Notes: generated by a model not told the origin, from the letters alone. A DNA stretch of 64,000 nt from Undibacterium umbellatum (GCF_014284125.1 NZ_JACOFX010000003.1:1-64000), one strand, 5' to 3'; shown: positions 19,776 to 31,094, counted from the first letter of the stretch. Program-made: numbers and translations.

Positions 19776-20870
19776 TCATTCAATGCGACGGCTGGCCTGA
19801 TCTTGCAGATAGCGCTGGCTGCGGAAATAAATCAGCAAGAGCACCACGATGACACCCATGCCTCCCATGATGTACCAGAAACCAGAAGCATGCTTGAGCA
19901 AGGGCATGACTTCAAAGTTCATGCCGAAGATCCCTGTGAGTAAGGTCAAGGGCATGAACAGGGCGGTGATCACAGTCAGGGTACGCATGATTTCGCTGGT
20001 TCTGTGTGCCATCGCTGCAAAGTGGATTTGCACTGCCGATTCCAGTGATGCTTCGAGGCGGCGAGCATGATTGAGCACGCGACTGATATGTTCCATCACA
20101 TCATTGGTGCGCACCAGCAGCAAATCCTTGGCACGGCTATTGCCATCGTGGGTATCGACGATATGGTCGCGCAATTCCTGCATGGCATCGCGCTGTTCTT
20201 CACACAGGTTATCAAGCTTGCGTAGTTCCACCCGAGAGTCGAGCAAGGCCAGCCAGTTATTGAAAGGGCGGCGCGGGTCCAGCAAGGCATGTTGCCACCG
20301 ATCGAGTTGCTGGGTCAGTGGATGGCGCAATTCTAGGTATTGATCGACCATGGCGTTCAAGAGCCGCAACATCAATTCTTCCGGTGACGCTGGCAAGCGG
20401 CTGCCGTGGGTATTATTCTCTGCTCTCGATCGATAATCCAGCAGGCGTTGGCGCGCCAGTTCGACCGTGCGGCTTTGTGCAGGGCGTACTGTGATGAGAA
20501 CATTTTTCATCAGCAAAAAAGACACTGGCGAGGTCGCCAGTTTATTCAGAGCTGCAGGTATCTTGCGATTCACGCCACTCTTGTTGTCGCCATTTGCTTC
20601 TGTCAGTGTCAGCTTGCGAAACACCACCATTTCATAGTCTTCAGTAGCATCGAAATAGGATGGGTGCGAGAGATTGCTGATGTCCTTCAAATGCAAGTCA
20701 TAAATTTGCGTTCCCGTCATGGCCTCGACACTGCTACGCCATGCTTCCGGGTCTGCTGCGACTTCATCATGGCTGGCATCGAGCCACAGAAAACCTACAG
20801 CATTGATCAGGGTTTCAGGTTTGTCAGGATTTTTCAGGGTCTGCGTATCGTTAATGTGGAAGATGTCCAT
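19776..20870 (-). CDS. CorA/ZntB-family divalent cation transporter
   Basis: The 364-residue product has a large cytoplasmic N-terminal domain, a long coiled stalk (about residues 190-300) and two C-terminal helices, with GMN in TGIFGMNFEVMPLL marking the selectivity filter. The sequence after GMN resembles ZntB more than the CorA MPEL form, so the substrate (Mg, Zn or Ni) is uncertain. The longer frame begins at 20906; the ATG at 20870 gives the sensible product MDIFHIND and overlaps the upstream hydroxylase gene by 20 nt, so the two are probably co-transcribed. Confidence 0.85.
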   Translation of the reverse strand: MDIFHINDTQTLKNPDKPETLINAVGFLWLDASHDEVAADPEAWRSSVEAMTGTQIYDLHLKDISNLSHPSYFDATEDYEMVVFRKLTLTEANGDNKSGVNRKIPAALNKLATSPVSFLLMKNVLITVRPAQSRTVELARQRLLDYRSRAENNTHGSRLPASPEELMLRLLNAMVDQYLELRHPLTQQLDRWQHALLDPRRPFNNWLALLDSRVELRKLDNLCEEQRDAMQELRDHIVDTHDGNSRAKDLLLVRTNDVMEHISRVLNHARRLEASLESAVQIHFAAMAHRTSEIMRTLTVITALFMPLTLLTGIFGMNFEVMPLLKHASGFWYIMGGMGVIVVLLLIYFRSQRYLQDQASRRIE

Positions 20871-22101
20871 GCGTCTTTTGTCGGGAGAAAATAAGCCAGA
20901 GTCCAACCAGCGAAATCAGGCAAGTGGCAGTCAGCAATGCCTGAATTGGCGTGGACAATGCAAAGGAGTAAAACCAGTTGGCAGTAAATAAATTCATCAC
21001 CAGGATGCACAGTATACGCACGGTCTCAGGCAACAGGTAAATACGACCTCTTTCCATCAGGCCGCCTATGCACCAAAGACCCATAACCAGCCAGCTCACA
21101 TAGATGGTGGCATTCAAGGCGCTGATGGATTTATACACCAACAAAAAATGCGTCGCCGCTTGCAGCAGCAGGATAAACTGCACGATGCAATACCATGTTG
21201 TAGCCTTGCTCATGGCGGGATCATAAATGGGGCGTTGCAAATTGAATGTGGTAGGCGCAGATTGCGCCAGCAAGTCGGCAGGACGCCAGTTAGGTGGGCG
21301 CAACCAGATCTGCAATTTATCCAGCCAGTTTTTCGTGTGCCAGGCATCGCGCCAGACTTGCTCGTACACTTCCAGGTTGGCCCACAAGGGGTTCCAGCTT
21401 CGCAGAGGCTTGCGCGTGCCGTAGACGATAGCTACATGATCTCGCTCTTCGATGAAAGTGCCAAACAGTCTGTCCCAGATCACTAGTATTCCGCCAAAAT
21501 TCTTGTCCAGATACATGTCATTGACAGCATGGTGAACCCGATGATTGGAGGGGGACACAAATATGCGGTCAAACCAGCCGAGCTTGCCTATCTGTTCGGT
21601 GTGTACCCAGAACTGGTAGAGTAAATCGATGAGGGCAACCGCAATAAACACATCCAGTGGAAAGCCTATCAGCGCCATGGGCAGATAAAAAATCCAGCCA
21701 AACAAGGGGCCTGTGCTGGTTTGCCGCAAGGCTGTGCTCAGATTGTATTGTTCGCTCTGATGGTGTACGACATGGGCAGCCCATAACAGATTGGTTTGAT
21801 GCCCCATCCTGTGCAGCCAGTAATACAAAAAATCGTAGAGTAGCAGGGCCGCTACCCATACCCAGACACTGTCTGATGGCAGGTTGAACAGCGAAAGATA
21901 CTTGAGCACCAGGGCATACATGCCTATCGAAAACAGCTTGGAAAATGCTCCTATGATCTGGCTCATGACACCCAGGGATAGGCTGTTGAGTGAATCATTG
22001 ATCCGATACAAATGGCGCTGGCGCTTGCGTGCCACGATAAATTCTAGGGCGATCAGAATGAAAAAAACCGGGCTGGCAAAGGTAATGATTTTTTCATGCA
22101 T
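20851..22101 (-). CDS. Fatty acid hydroxylase-superfamily membrane enzyme, alkylglycerol monooxygenase-like
   Basis: The 416-residue integral membrane protein has the diiron histidine boxes HRMGH, HVVHH and HRVHH between about residues 100 and 210. A conserved segment follows (WLDKLQIWLRPPNWRP), then a second bundle of about five hydrophobic helices. This histidine domain plus C-terminal helix bundle is the architecture of TMEM195/AGMO, which cleaves O-alkyl ether lipids, rather than of small sterol desaturases. The ATG at 22101 (MHEKIITF) is preferred over 22146. It starts 10 nt after the YhhN gene and overlaps the CorA gene. Substrate is inferred, not shown. Confidence 0.8.
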   Translation of the reverse strand: MHEKIITFASPVFFILIALEFIVARKRQRHLYRINDSLNSLSLGVMSQIIGAFSKLFSIGMYALVLKYLSLFNLPSDSVWVWVAALLLYDFLYYWLHRMGHQTNLLWAAHVVHHQSEQYNLSTALRQTSTGPLFGWIFYLPMALIGFPLDVFIAVALIDLLYQFWVHTEQIGKLGWFDRIFVSPSNHRVHHAVNDMYLDKNFGGILVIWDRLFGTFIEERDHVAIVYGTRKPLRSWNPLWANLEVYEQVWRDAWHTKNWLDKLQIWLRPPNWRPADLLAQSAPTTFNLQRPIYDPAMSKATTWYCIVQFILLLQAATHFLLVYKSISALNATIYVSWLVMGLWCIGGLMERGRIYLLPETVRILCILVMNLFTANWFYSFALSTPIQALLTATCLISLVGLWLIFSRQKTHGHLPH

Positions 22102-22111
22102 GATCCTGGCC

Positions 22112-22792
22112 TTATTCAGAGGGGAATGATGTGACCGAAGCAGCAATCAGCCACAGCGCCAGATAATAGCTGCTGAGGATGAGTAAAGGGGAATGGGCAA
22201 TAGGTGCGTAGAAACGATTGTAAGCGAGCAGGGTATCTGACAGCATGAAGCATAGGCCGCCAATCAAAGCCAGGCGGCCAGACATGCTGCGCAATTGCAA
22301 ACCACGGCTGATGGCTTGTGCTGTCATGCAAAGCAGCAGACAGACGTAGGCAACGACTGGTATCTGCAAGGCGCTGGGCAAGCCCGGCCACAATATGGAC
22401 AGGTTGATGATACCAAGTGCTGCGATGCTGACAAAGGCCAGCGGTTTGCCAGCGAAGCGGCTATCTGTGAGCAGGGCGCGCAAGAAGCAAATGTGGGCCA
22501 GCAAAAAACTCAACAGGCCGCATAGGAATCCCTGGCGAAATACGCTAGACGGTAACATCAGGAAGACGTCGCCAATCAGCGAGCAGATGATGCCTGCCAG
22601 TATGGCTTGCTGATAGGTGCGACTGATGACAGGCTTGCTGTGCCAGGCAAAAAAGAAAATAGTGAGGGTCGTCAGTGGTTTGAAAATGTAGTGGAGATAT
22701 TGCGCACTGCTTATCTCTTTTCCCAGTTCTGCTCCGGCGATTGCCAGCGCAGCAAAAATGAAGATGAAGACAGAGCGCAACATCGCAGACAT
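22112..22792 (-). CDS. YhhN/TMEM86-family membrane protein, probable lysoplasmalogenase
   Basis: The 226-residue protein has about eight hydrophobic helices and the family's polar marks: IFKPLTT in the second helix, GDVFLMLP in the middle and FMLSDTLLAYNRF near the C-terminus. The acidic residues of GD and SD are thought to be catalytic in TMEM86B, which hydrolyses the vinyl-ether bond of lysoplasmalogen. The ATG at 22792 lies 5 nt after the hemB stop; an in-frame TTG overlaps hemB. The alkylglycerol-monooxygenase-like gene follows directly. Confidence 0.8.
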   Translation of the reverse strand: MSAMLRSVFIFIFAALAIAGAELGKEISSAQYLHYIFKPLTTLTIFFFAWHSKPVISRTYQQAILAGIICSLIGDVFLMLPSSVFRQGFLCGLLSFLLAHICFLRALLTDSRFAGKPLAFVSIAALGIINLSILWPGLPSALQIPVVAYVCLLLCMTAQAISRGLQLRSMSGRLALIGGLCFMLSDTLLAYNRFYAPIAHSPLLILSSYYLALWLIAASVTSFPSE

Positions 22793-22797
22793 GGTGA

Positions 22798-24010
<1,213 letters not shown>

Positions 24011-24012
<2 letters not shown>

Positions 24013-24778
24013 ATTCTGCGTCGGCAGGCTTGTCCGCCGGGGTTTCTGCAGGCGAATCTGTTACATTTGCGTTCGCATCTGCATCGTTTTCATCAATAGT
24101 GTCGACGACAGGGTCACGGTCCAGTCCAACCAGGCGCTGTACCGCTGCATCAGCTTCTTCTATACCTATGCGTTTCAGTGCAGAAAACAATTGCAGGCTG
24201 AAAGGGAAGAGCGGGCCTTCATCATCAACGTAACTGTCCAGCACAGCCTTGGCTTTGCGCAAAGCGTCAGTACATTCGCTGCGATTGAGTTTGTCGGCCT
24301 TGGTCAAAATGCAATGGATAGGGCGCCCAGTTGGTGCAAACCATTCCAGCATCTGTATATCAAGATCAGTAAACGGACGACGTGCATCCATGATCAGGAC
24401 CAGCGCCGCTAATTGCGTACGTCTTTGTACATAGGCACCGAGTAACTGGTTCCAGTGTTGTTTGGCGGCCCCAGGTACTTCTGCATAGCCATAACCTGGC
24501 AAATCTACTAACAGGGCGCGAATTTCATCGACCCTGGTTTCATCTTTGCGATGCTGGCCTACATGGGCACCACCAATGGAAAAATAATTAATATGTTGAG
24601 TGCGTCCCGGTGTTTTGGAGGCAAAACAGAGTTTTTTCTGATTGCACAGGGTATTGATTGCAGTCGATTTGCCAGCGTTGGAGCGGCCAGCGAAAGCAAT
24701 TTCGGGCACGTGGGTGCGCGGGAGATCGCGCAGATGGTTCACTGTAGTGAAGAAGCGGGCTTGCCAGAGGATAGACAT
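24011..24778 (-). CDS. engB: Ribosome biogenesis GTP-binding protein EngB (YihA/YsxC)
   Basis: The 255-residue product is an essential GTPase of 50S assembly. Motifs: G1 [10 protein letters not shown] (about residues 30-39), G2 region [13 protein letters not shown]3 [10 protein letters not shown] and G4 TKADKL. The last 35 residues form an acidic, Asp/Ala/Pro-rich tail not found in short homologues. The bases before the ATG are pyrimidine-rich and no Shine-Dalgarno is apparent. Confidence 0.94.
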
Positions 24779-24814
24779 AGAGGAAAGGAATAATGGAAAA
24801 ATGCAACATAAGGC

Positions 24815-24843
24815 AGTAAAATCGCCCGAAAGCTATTGTACAA
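24815..24843 (-). promoter_or_regulatory. Probable promoter of engB
   Basis: Read on the minus strand, TTGTAC (24843-24838) and TTTACT (24820-24815) are 17 bp apart, upstream of the engB start at 24778. Confidence 0.5.
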
Positions 24844-24907
24844 TAAGGGGTTAGGTCTTGGGCAGCGATTAAAACCATGTCCACATGCCAGTTTTGAACG
24901 TATTTTG

Positions 24908-24935
24908 TTGCCAAAAAGTGCTGTTTACGTATCAA
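24908..24935 (+). promoter_or_regulatory. Possible promoter of the cytochrome c4 gene
   Basis: TTGCCA (24908-24913) and TATCAA (24930-24935) are 16 bp apart, about 60 bp before the start codon. The match is moderate. Confidence 0.35.
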
Positions 24936-24995
24936 AATAGCTGCAATGCGTCGCCAATAGGGCAGATTTCCATTATTTAGTCTCAGGGTGTTTGA

Positions 24996-25694
24996 ATGAA
25001 CCGTGCGTTTTTATCGTTGTCCAAGTCCATCAGCGTCGCAGTCCTGGCGGTGTCTTCTTTTGCCTCCTCGGTCTACGCTAATGAAGTAGCCAAGCCAGCC
25101 AAAGCTGATCCTGTCAAAGGCGAAGCCCTGTATACCAACGGCGATGCAGCACGCGGCATTGCTGCTTGTGCATCCTGCCACGGTGCAGCTGGTAATTCGA
25201 CCATCGCTGCCAACCCCAAGTTGTCGGCACAGCACGAAGCTTACCTGGTAAAGCAGTTGACAGACTTCACTGGTGATACACGCAAAAATGCCGTAATGAC
25301 CGCGTTTGCCAAGGCCATGACTGCGGAAGACATGAAAAACGTTGCAGCCTACCTGTCGGTACAAAAATCCAAACCAGGTACTGCAAAAAATAAAGACATC
25401 GTTGAACTGGGTAAACAAATCTATCGCGGTGGTATCGCTGAGAAAAACGTTCCAGCCTGTGCTGGCTGTCATAGCCCGAATGGTGCTGGTATCCCTGCAC
25501 AATTCCCTCGTATTGCTGGTCAACACCAGGATTACACGATTGCCCAGTTGACTGGCTTCCAGAACGGTTCCCGCAAGGATGGCGCAAAAATCACTGGTGC
25601 CCGTCTGAACAGTGCACAGATGATGACTATCGCCAAGAAAATGTCTGAAGATGAAATTAAAGCGGTAGCGGACTACGTTGCAGGTTTGAAATAA
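24996..25694 (+). CDS. Dihaem cytochrome c4-type protein
   Basis: The 232-residue periplasmic protein has a signal peptide (cleavage after about residue 28, VYA-NE) and two cytochrome c domains with haem motifs CASCH (residue 58) and CAGCH (residue 155). Each has a downstream methionine ligand region (NAVMTAFAKAM, AQMMTIAKKM). Cytochrome c4 donates electrons to terminal oxidases. It is followed by a terminator and then the cytochrome c assembly genes, a common betaproteobacterial order. Confidence 0.93.
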   Translation: MNRAFLSLSKSISVAVLAVSSFASSVYANEVAKPAKADPVKGEALYTNGDAARGIAACASCHGAAGNSTIAANPKLSAQHEAYLVKQLTDFTGDTRKNAVMTAFAKAMTAEDMKNVAAYLSVQKSKPGTAKNKDIVELGKQIYRGGIAEKNVPACAGCHSPNGAGIPAQFPRIAGQHQDYTIAQLTGFQNGSRKDGAKITGARLNSAQMMTIAKKMSEDEIKAVADYVAGLK

Positions 25695-25719
25695 TAAACA
25701 AAGATAGAGTAATTGAGGA

Positions 25720-25747
25720 GGGGGTGGCAATAGCCATCCCCTTTTTT
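25720..25747 (+). terminator. Intrinsic terminator after cytochrome c4 gene
   Basis: GGGGGTGGC (25720-25728) pairs with GCCATCCCC (25733-25741) around AATA and is followed by TTTTTT. Confidence 0.9.
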
Positions 25748-25943
25748 CATGATGAAAGCGGCTGCCAGACAGGTGTGCAAAGTGCTTGCGCGTGTTTCAG
25801 CCATTTTTTGATGAAACGTGTACTATTCGTTGCGCCTGGATATTGATATAAAACACCTACTGGCATGGATGTTTCCTCTAACATCTGCCACATTCATTTT
25901 GCGCAAGCCTCATAAGTAATATCACAAGCAATAAGCAGAGAGT

Positions 25944-28082
25944 ATGAACAATAAGACAGACGGCGATCAGCCTGCAGATACTGGCGGAATACAGTTACAA
26001 ACCCGGCGTGCCTGGCTTGCAGACGGGGTGGAGTTGCTGTCTTCCATGCGCTTTGCCATCAGCTTACTGACATTGATCGCGATTGCCTCAATCATAGGCA
26101 CAGTGCTCAAGCAAAATGAACCGATGCCGAACTATGTGAATCAGTTCGGCCCTTTCTGGTTTGAGGTTTTCAATAAGCTGGGCTTGTATGCGGTGTATTC
26201 TGCATGGTGGTTCCTGCTGATCATGACTTTCCTGGTGATTTCGACTTCGCTCTGCGTGATACGCAATGCACCGAAGATGATGAGGGATATGCGCAGCTGG
26301 CGCGATACTGTGCGTGAGCAATCACTGCGTAATTTCCATCACCGCTCTGAATGGCATAGCAGCAATGCCAGGGCCAAAGTGACAGAGCAAATCCTGGCTC
26401 ATCTGGCCAGGTTAGGTTATCGCTTCAAGCTCGTCGAAAAAGAGGGAGCGACCCTGATTGCCGCCAAGCAAGGCGCTGCAAACAAATGGGGATATATTTT
26501 TGCCCATGGTGCGATCGTCATCATTTGCGTGGGTGGCTTGCTTGATTCGGATCTTTCGATACGTTTTCAGCAATGGTTCATGGGTAAAGTGCCATTTGAG
26601 GGAAGCGGCATTATTTCCAAGATACCTGAACAACATCGTCTGTCGCTGGCTAACCCCACCTTCCGTGGCAATACCATGATCCCTGAAGGGGCCAGCAGTA
26701 GTACCGCAATCTTGCCACAGGCAAGCGGAGTACTGGTGCAGGATTTGCCATTCACCATCAAACTGAAAAAATTCACGATAGATTTTTACTCGACTGGCAT
26801 GCCCAAGCTGTTTGCCAGTGATGTGGAAGTGACTGACCATGAAACCGGCAAGTCATTTTCCTCTGTCATCAAGGTCAACGAACCTTTGATCTACAAGGGT
26901 ATTGCTGTTTATCAATCGAGTTTTGAGGATGGTGGAAGCCGTTTGCAAGTCAAGGCCTATCCCATGTTGGGGCCGGATGTCAGCACTTTGGCCATGAGCG
27001 GAGAAATGGGCGGCAGCACCGCTCTGAAGCCAGGCACAGGGAATGACTACACGATAGAGTGGTCAGGCTTTCGGCCTTTCAATGTCGAGAATATGGCGCG
27101 TAATGGTGCGGATGTCAGGGCGGTTAATCCGAATCAAAGCTTGAATGAAAAATTCACCGCTGACTTGAACAAGCACCTGGGCTCTGCTGCCAAGAATGCG
27201 AATAATAAAGACTTGAAAAATGTTGGCCCTAGCCTTCAGTATAAATTGCGCGATAAAACTGGCCAGGCCAGGGAATTTCATAACTATATGCAGCCTGTGC
27301 TGATCGATGGTGCTTATATGATACTGGCGGGTACCCGCGATACCCCGGCCGAGGCTTTCCGTTATTTGCGCATACCGGCTGATGATGAAGACAGCGTCAA
27401 GGAATGGATGCGTTTGCGCGCTGCCGTGCAAAATCCTGAATTACGGGAACTGGCCGCGCAACGCTATGCCAAACGTGCGCTACCGGCGAACATGCCGAAC
27501 GCAGAGCAAGTGCAGGCGCAATTGACAGAGTCAGCCAGGAAAAGCCTGAACATTTTTGCCGGTGATGAACAGCAGTCCGGGTTTGTGGTAATTTCCAAGT
27601 TTCTTGAGCAAATCCCTGAGGCAGAGCAAGGCAAGGCGGCCGATGTCTTCATGAAGATTTTGAATGGCAGTATGTGGGATTTGTGGTTGGTCGCCAGGGA
27701 AAAAGAAGGCTTGCCAGCACTGGAGCTGGATGAGAAACATGCACGCTTCTTGCAACTGGCAACCGGAGCGATTTCTGATGCGTTTTTCTATGGCGCACCG
27801 GTTTTCCTGCAACTCACGGGTTTTGAGGAGGTCAAGGCGTCCGTTCTGCAAGTGACGCGTTCGCCAGGCAAGAATGTCGTATATCTGGGCTGTTTACTGT
27901 TGGTATTGGGTGTATTTGCGATGTTTTACATACGTGAACGCCGCCTCTGGGTATGGATCAGGGACGATGTTGCAGGCACACATGCCTTGATGGCGCTCAG
28001 TTCTCAGCGCAAGACCCTGGATTTTGAAAAAGAATTTGAACAGTTGAAGATACATTTACAGCAATTGAGTACGCAGCCTTAA
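25944..28082 (+). CDS. resB: Cytochrome c biogenesis protein ResB (Ccs1)
   Basis: The 712-residue System II haem-lyase subunit forms the haem export and ligation complex with CcsA. It has hydrophobic segments near residues 35-60, 75-100 and 175-195, a long periplasmic domain (about 200-640) including the conserved KVNEPLIYKGIAVYQSSFEDGGS, and a last helix near 650-670. It belongs to the ResB family by motif and length. The 249 bp upstream hold a terminator and AT-rich DNA without an ORF. Confidence 0.93.
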   Translation: MNNKTDGDQPADTGGIQLQTRRAWLADGVELLSSMRFAISLLTLIAIASIIGTVLKQNEPMPNYVNQFGPFWFEVFNKLGLYAVYSAWWFLLIMTFLVISTSLCVIRNAPKMMRDMRSWRDTVREQSLRNFHHRSEWHSSNARAKVTEQILAHLARLGYRFKLVEKEGATLIAAKQGAANKWGYIFAHGAIVIICVGGLLDSDLSIRFQQWFMGKVPFEGSGIISKIPEQHRLSLANPTFRGNTMIPEGASSSTAILPQASGVLVQDLPFTIKLKKFTIDFYSTGMPKLFASDVEVTDHETGKSFSSVIKVNEPLIYKGIAVYQSSFEDGGSRLQVKAYPMLGPDVSTLAMSGEMGGSTALKPGTGNDYTIEWSGFRPFNVENMARNGADVRAVNPNQSLNEKFTADLNKHLGSAAKNANNKDLKNVGPSLQYKLRDKTGQAREFHNYMQPVLIDGAYMILAGTRDTPAEAFRYLRIPADDEDSVKEWMRLRAAVQNPELRELAAQRYAKRALPANMPNAEQVQAQLTESARKSLNIFAGDEQQSGFVVISKFLEQIPEAEQGKAADVFMKILNGSMWDLWLVAREKEGLPALELDEKHARFLQLATGAISDAFFYGAPVFLQLTGFEEVKASVLQVTRSPGKNVVYLGCLLLVLGVFAMFYIRERRLWVWIRDDVAGTHALMALSSQRKTLDFEKEFEQLKIHLQQLSTQP

Positions 28083-28162
28083 CACTGCAAGTAGCCACTA
28101 ACTGCAGCGTAATCGACTACACTAGGAAGCATACGGCCTGATGGCCATGCATCTGGGGATAT

Positions 28163-29311
28163 ATGATGGAAATCACACAGAACTACTCACCCTACCAGGG
28201 TTTTTTCAAACGCCTCTCTATCGCTGACTGGTTGTATGCCGTGGTCTTGTGCCTGGCGTCCCTGTTTGCCTTAAGCCGTTTTGGTGCTTATATGGATGTC
28301 TACGAAAAAGGCATCCTCTTGCTGGCAGCTCCGACTTTTGCCTGGTTGGGCTGGCATTGGAAATCAGTGCGCACCCTGATGGTGATCCTGGCGGTATTGA
28401 GCCTGCTTGCCATACAGATGTACGGTGGGTCACTGGATATGGCAAACAAGAAATTCTTCTTGAAATACCTCTTGTCCAGCCAGTCGGCGATTCTGTGGAT
28501 GAGTACCCTGTTTTTCCTGTCCACCCTGTTTTACTGGGGGGGACTGATTGCCCGTTCTGATTTTGGTGCTTCCCTTGGTTCAGTCTTGTGCTGGTCTGCG
28601 GTCGTCATGGGTTTCACTGGCATGCTGGTGCGCTGGTATGAGTCTTACCTGATCGGTGCTGATGTTGGCCATATCCCGGTATCGAATCTGTATGAAGTGT
28701 TCATACTATTCTCCATGATTACGGCCTTGTTCTATTTGTATTACGAGCAACAATACCGTACCCGCCAACTGGGGCCCTTTGTCATGCTGATCATTTCAGC
28801 AGCAGTTGGTTTCCTGCTGTGGTACACCGTCAGCCGTGATGCTGCAGAAATTCAGCCTCTGGTGCCTGCCCTGCAAAGCTGGTGGATGAAGATACATGTA
28901 CCGGCCAATTTCATCGGTTATGGCACTTTTGCACTGGCGGCCATGGTGTCTGTTGCCTATTTGCTTAAATCTAAAGGCTACCTCGTTGACCGTTTGCCTG
29001 CACTCGAAGTGCTGGACGATGTCATGTACAAGGCGATTGCCGTTGGCTTTGCCTTCTTCACCATCGCCACCATTCTCGGTGCGCTGTGGGCGGCTGAAGC
29101 CTGGGGAGGCTACTGGTCCTGGGACCCGAAAGAAACCTGGGCGCTGATCGTCTGGCTCAACTATGCAGCATGGTTGCACATGCGCCTCATGAAGGGTTTG
29201 CGCGGCCAGGTAGCTGCATGGTGGGCGCTGGTTGGTTTGTTGGTGACCACTTTTGCTTTCCTGGGCGTGAACATGTTCCTCTCTGGCCTGCATTCGTATG
29301 GCACGCTATAA
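28163..29311 (+). CDS. ccsA: Cytochrome c biogenesis protein CcsA (CcsB), System II
   Basis: The 382-residue multi-pass membrane protein has the tryptophan-rich haem-binding WWD motif WGGYWSWDPKETWALIVWL near residues 315-335 and the flanking histidines that ligate haem (KIHVPANFIGYG; LHMRLMKGLRG; SGLHSYG). With ResB it delivers haem to apocytochromes. Two adjacent ATGs exist; GGGG at 28153 suits the first. Confidence 0.94.
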   Translation: MMEITQNYSPYQGFFKRLSIADWLYAVVLCLASLFALSRFGAYMDVYEKGILLLAAPTFAWLGWHWKSVRTLMVILAVLSLLAIQMYGGSLDMANKKFFLKYLLSSQSAILWMSTLFFLSTLFYWGGLIARSDFGASLGSVLCWSAVVMGFTGMLVRWYESYLIGADVGHIPVSNLYEVFILFSMITALFYLYYEQQYRTRQLGPFVMLIISAAVGFLLWYTVSRDAAEIQPLVPALQSWWMKIHVPANFIGYGTFALAAMVSVAYLLKSKGYLVDRLPALEVLDDVMYKAIAVGFAFFTIATILGALWAAEAWGGYWSWDPKETWALIVWLNYAAWLHMRLMKGLRGQVAAWWALVGLLVTTFAFLGVNMFLSGLHSYGTL

Positions 29312-29420
29312 ATACTGAGGTAATTTGTAAGAATCAGCAGGAAACTGCGACTCATGAGAAACTAGGGCGCAACAACGATGTCAAATGGCTGTTGTGCCAG
29401 TCTCAACCACGGAGTCCACC

Positions 29421-30401
29421 ATGCTGATAAAACGTAGTCCCAATGGCATAGACCTGCCTTACTCTTCTGAAATCACACCGCGCGCCGTGTTTGAGGCGCG
29501 CCGCGACTTCATCCGCAAGATGGCCGTGGGCTCAATCGCTGGAACCGCCCTGTTTGAAATGGCCAATCGCGCTGCTTTTGCCCAAAATGCTGGCGCACAA
29601 AAACTGGCTGCGAATCTGAATTCTGCCTATGCTCTGGTGGAAAAGAAGACCGCCTATAAAGATGCCACCACTTACAATAATTTCTATGAATTCGGTACGG
29701 ATAAGGCTGATCCGGCGATTACTGCGCACACACTGAAAACGCGGCCATGGAGCGTCAGCATAGAAGGCGAAGTTAAAAAGCCGATGACGCTGGATCTGGA
29801 CAGCCTGCTGAAACTGGCATCGCTGGAAGAGCGTATTTACCGCCTGCGTTGTGTTGAAGGCTGGTCGATGGTGATCCCTTGGGTAGGTTACTCTCTCTCC
29901 AATCTCATCAAAAAAGTCGAACCTACAGGCAACGCCAAGTATATTGAATTCGTCACGCTTGAAGACAAAAAGCAAATGCCGGGTTTGCGCAGCCCAGTGC
30001 TGGAATGGCCGTATGTAGAGGGTTTGCGTATGGATGAAGCAAATCATCCATTGGCCTTGCTGACCTTTGGCATGTATGGCGAAGTCTTGCCCAACCAGAA
30101 TGGTGCACCAGTGCGCATGGTCTTGCCATGGAAATATGGTTTCAAATCTGCCAAATCCATCGTCAAGATTCGCTTCGTCAAAGACCAGCCACGCACGGCC
30201 TGGAATATCGCGGCACCCAGCGAATACGGTTTTTATTCGAATGTGAATCCTGATGTCGATCACCCGCGCTGGTCACAGGCGACTGAACGCCGCATCGGTG
30301 AAGATGGCTTGTTTACCCGCAAGCGCAAGACCCTGATGTTCAATGGCTATAGCGAAGTGGCGTCGCTGTATTCTGGCATGGATTTGAAAAAGCTTTTCTA
30401 G
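29421..30401 (+). CDS. msrP: Protein-methionine-sulfoxide reductase catalytic subunit MsrP
   Basis: The 326-residue periplasmic molybdopterin enzyme (formerly YedY) repairs oxidised methionines in envelope proteins. The N-terminus has a twin-arginine signal ([14 protein letters not shown]). The molybdenum cysteine is in [15 protein letters not shown], near residue 151. The start MLIKRSPNG at 29421 follows AGTCC-ACC with a weak ribosome binding site; the longer ORF from 29385 is unlikely. The membrane partner msrQ follows after 12 nt. Confidence 0.95.
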   Translation: MLIKRSPNGIDLPYSSEITPRAVFEARRDFIRKMAVGSIAGTALFEMANRAAFAQNAGAQKLAANLNSAYALVEKKTAYKDATTYNNFYEFGTDKADPAITAHTLKTRPWSVSIEGEVKKPMTLDLDSLLKLASLEERIYRLRCVEGWSMVIPWVGYSLSNLIKKVEPTGNAKYIEFVTLEDKKQMPGLRSPVLEWPYVEGLRMDEANHPLALLTFGMYGEVLPNQNGAPVRMVLPWKYGFKSAKSIVKIRFVKDQPRTAWNIAAPSEYGFYSNVNPDVDHPRWSQATERRIGEDGLFTRKRKTLMFNGYSEVASLYSGMDLKKLF

Positions 30402-30413
30402 GATTAACGCCTC

Positions 30414-31040
30414 ATGTTGCTCACCAATAAGCAGGTTTCCTGGTTCAAGATAGTCTTGTTTATCCTGGCGCTCTTGCCATTTATCCGGCTGGTCAGCTTT
30501 GTATTTCTGGATAAACTGGGCGCGAATCCGGTTGAATTTATTACTCGCAATACAGGTGATTGGACGCTGTATTTCCTGTGCTTTACACTGGCGGTGACGC
30601 CATTGCGCAAGTTGCTGCATATGCCCTGGCTAATCCGCTGCCGCCGCATGCTGGGCTTGTACGCCTTCTTTTATGCTTTCCTGCATTTCATGACCTTTCT
30701 CTGGTTTGATCATTTCTTTGATGTAGCAGAAATGTGGAAAGATGTGATCAAGCGGCCCTTCATTACGGTCGGCTTTATTACCTTTGTCTTGCTGATCCCG
30801 CTGGCTGCGACCAGCACCAATGCCATGATCAAACGGTTGGGCGGCAAGCGCTGGCAGTGGTTGCACAGATTGATTTACCTGATCGCACCACTGGGGGTGC
30901 TGCACTACTTCTGGATGAAGGCAGGCAAAAGTGATTTTTCCCAGCCTGTGCTATTTGGCCTTATCGTTGCCGGCTTGCTCATGATACGTCTGTGGTGGCG
31001 CTGGTTTGGTCGTGACCCTGTGGTTGTCACCGGAGCTTGA
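30414..31040 (+). CDS. msrQ: Haem-binding membrane subunit MsrQ
   Basis: The 208-residue six-helix ferric-reductase-like protein (formerly YedZ) passes quinone electrons to MsrP. It has the conserved RRMLGLYAFFYAFLHFMTFLWFD helix with a haem histidine and the WLHRLIYLIAPLGVLHYFW segment with two more. A GC stem (CCCGCAAC 31047-31054, GTTGCGGG 31070-31077) follows the stop, without a clean U-run. Confidence 0.94.
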   Translation: MLLTNKQVSWFKIVLFILALLPFIRLVSFVFLDKLGANPVEFITRNTGDWTLYFLCFTLAVTPLRKLLHMPWLIRCRRMLGLYAFFYAFLHFMTFLWFDHFFDVAEMWKDVIKRPFITVGFITFVLLIPLAATSTNAMIKRLGGKRWQWLHRLIYLIAPLGVLHYFWMKAGKSDFSQPVLFGLIVAGLLMIRLWWRWFGRDPVVVTGA

Positions 31041-31094
31041 ATCTCGCCCGCAACTTGTCGGCTTCTCATGTTGCGGGTGCACATTGATCTTGTT

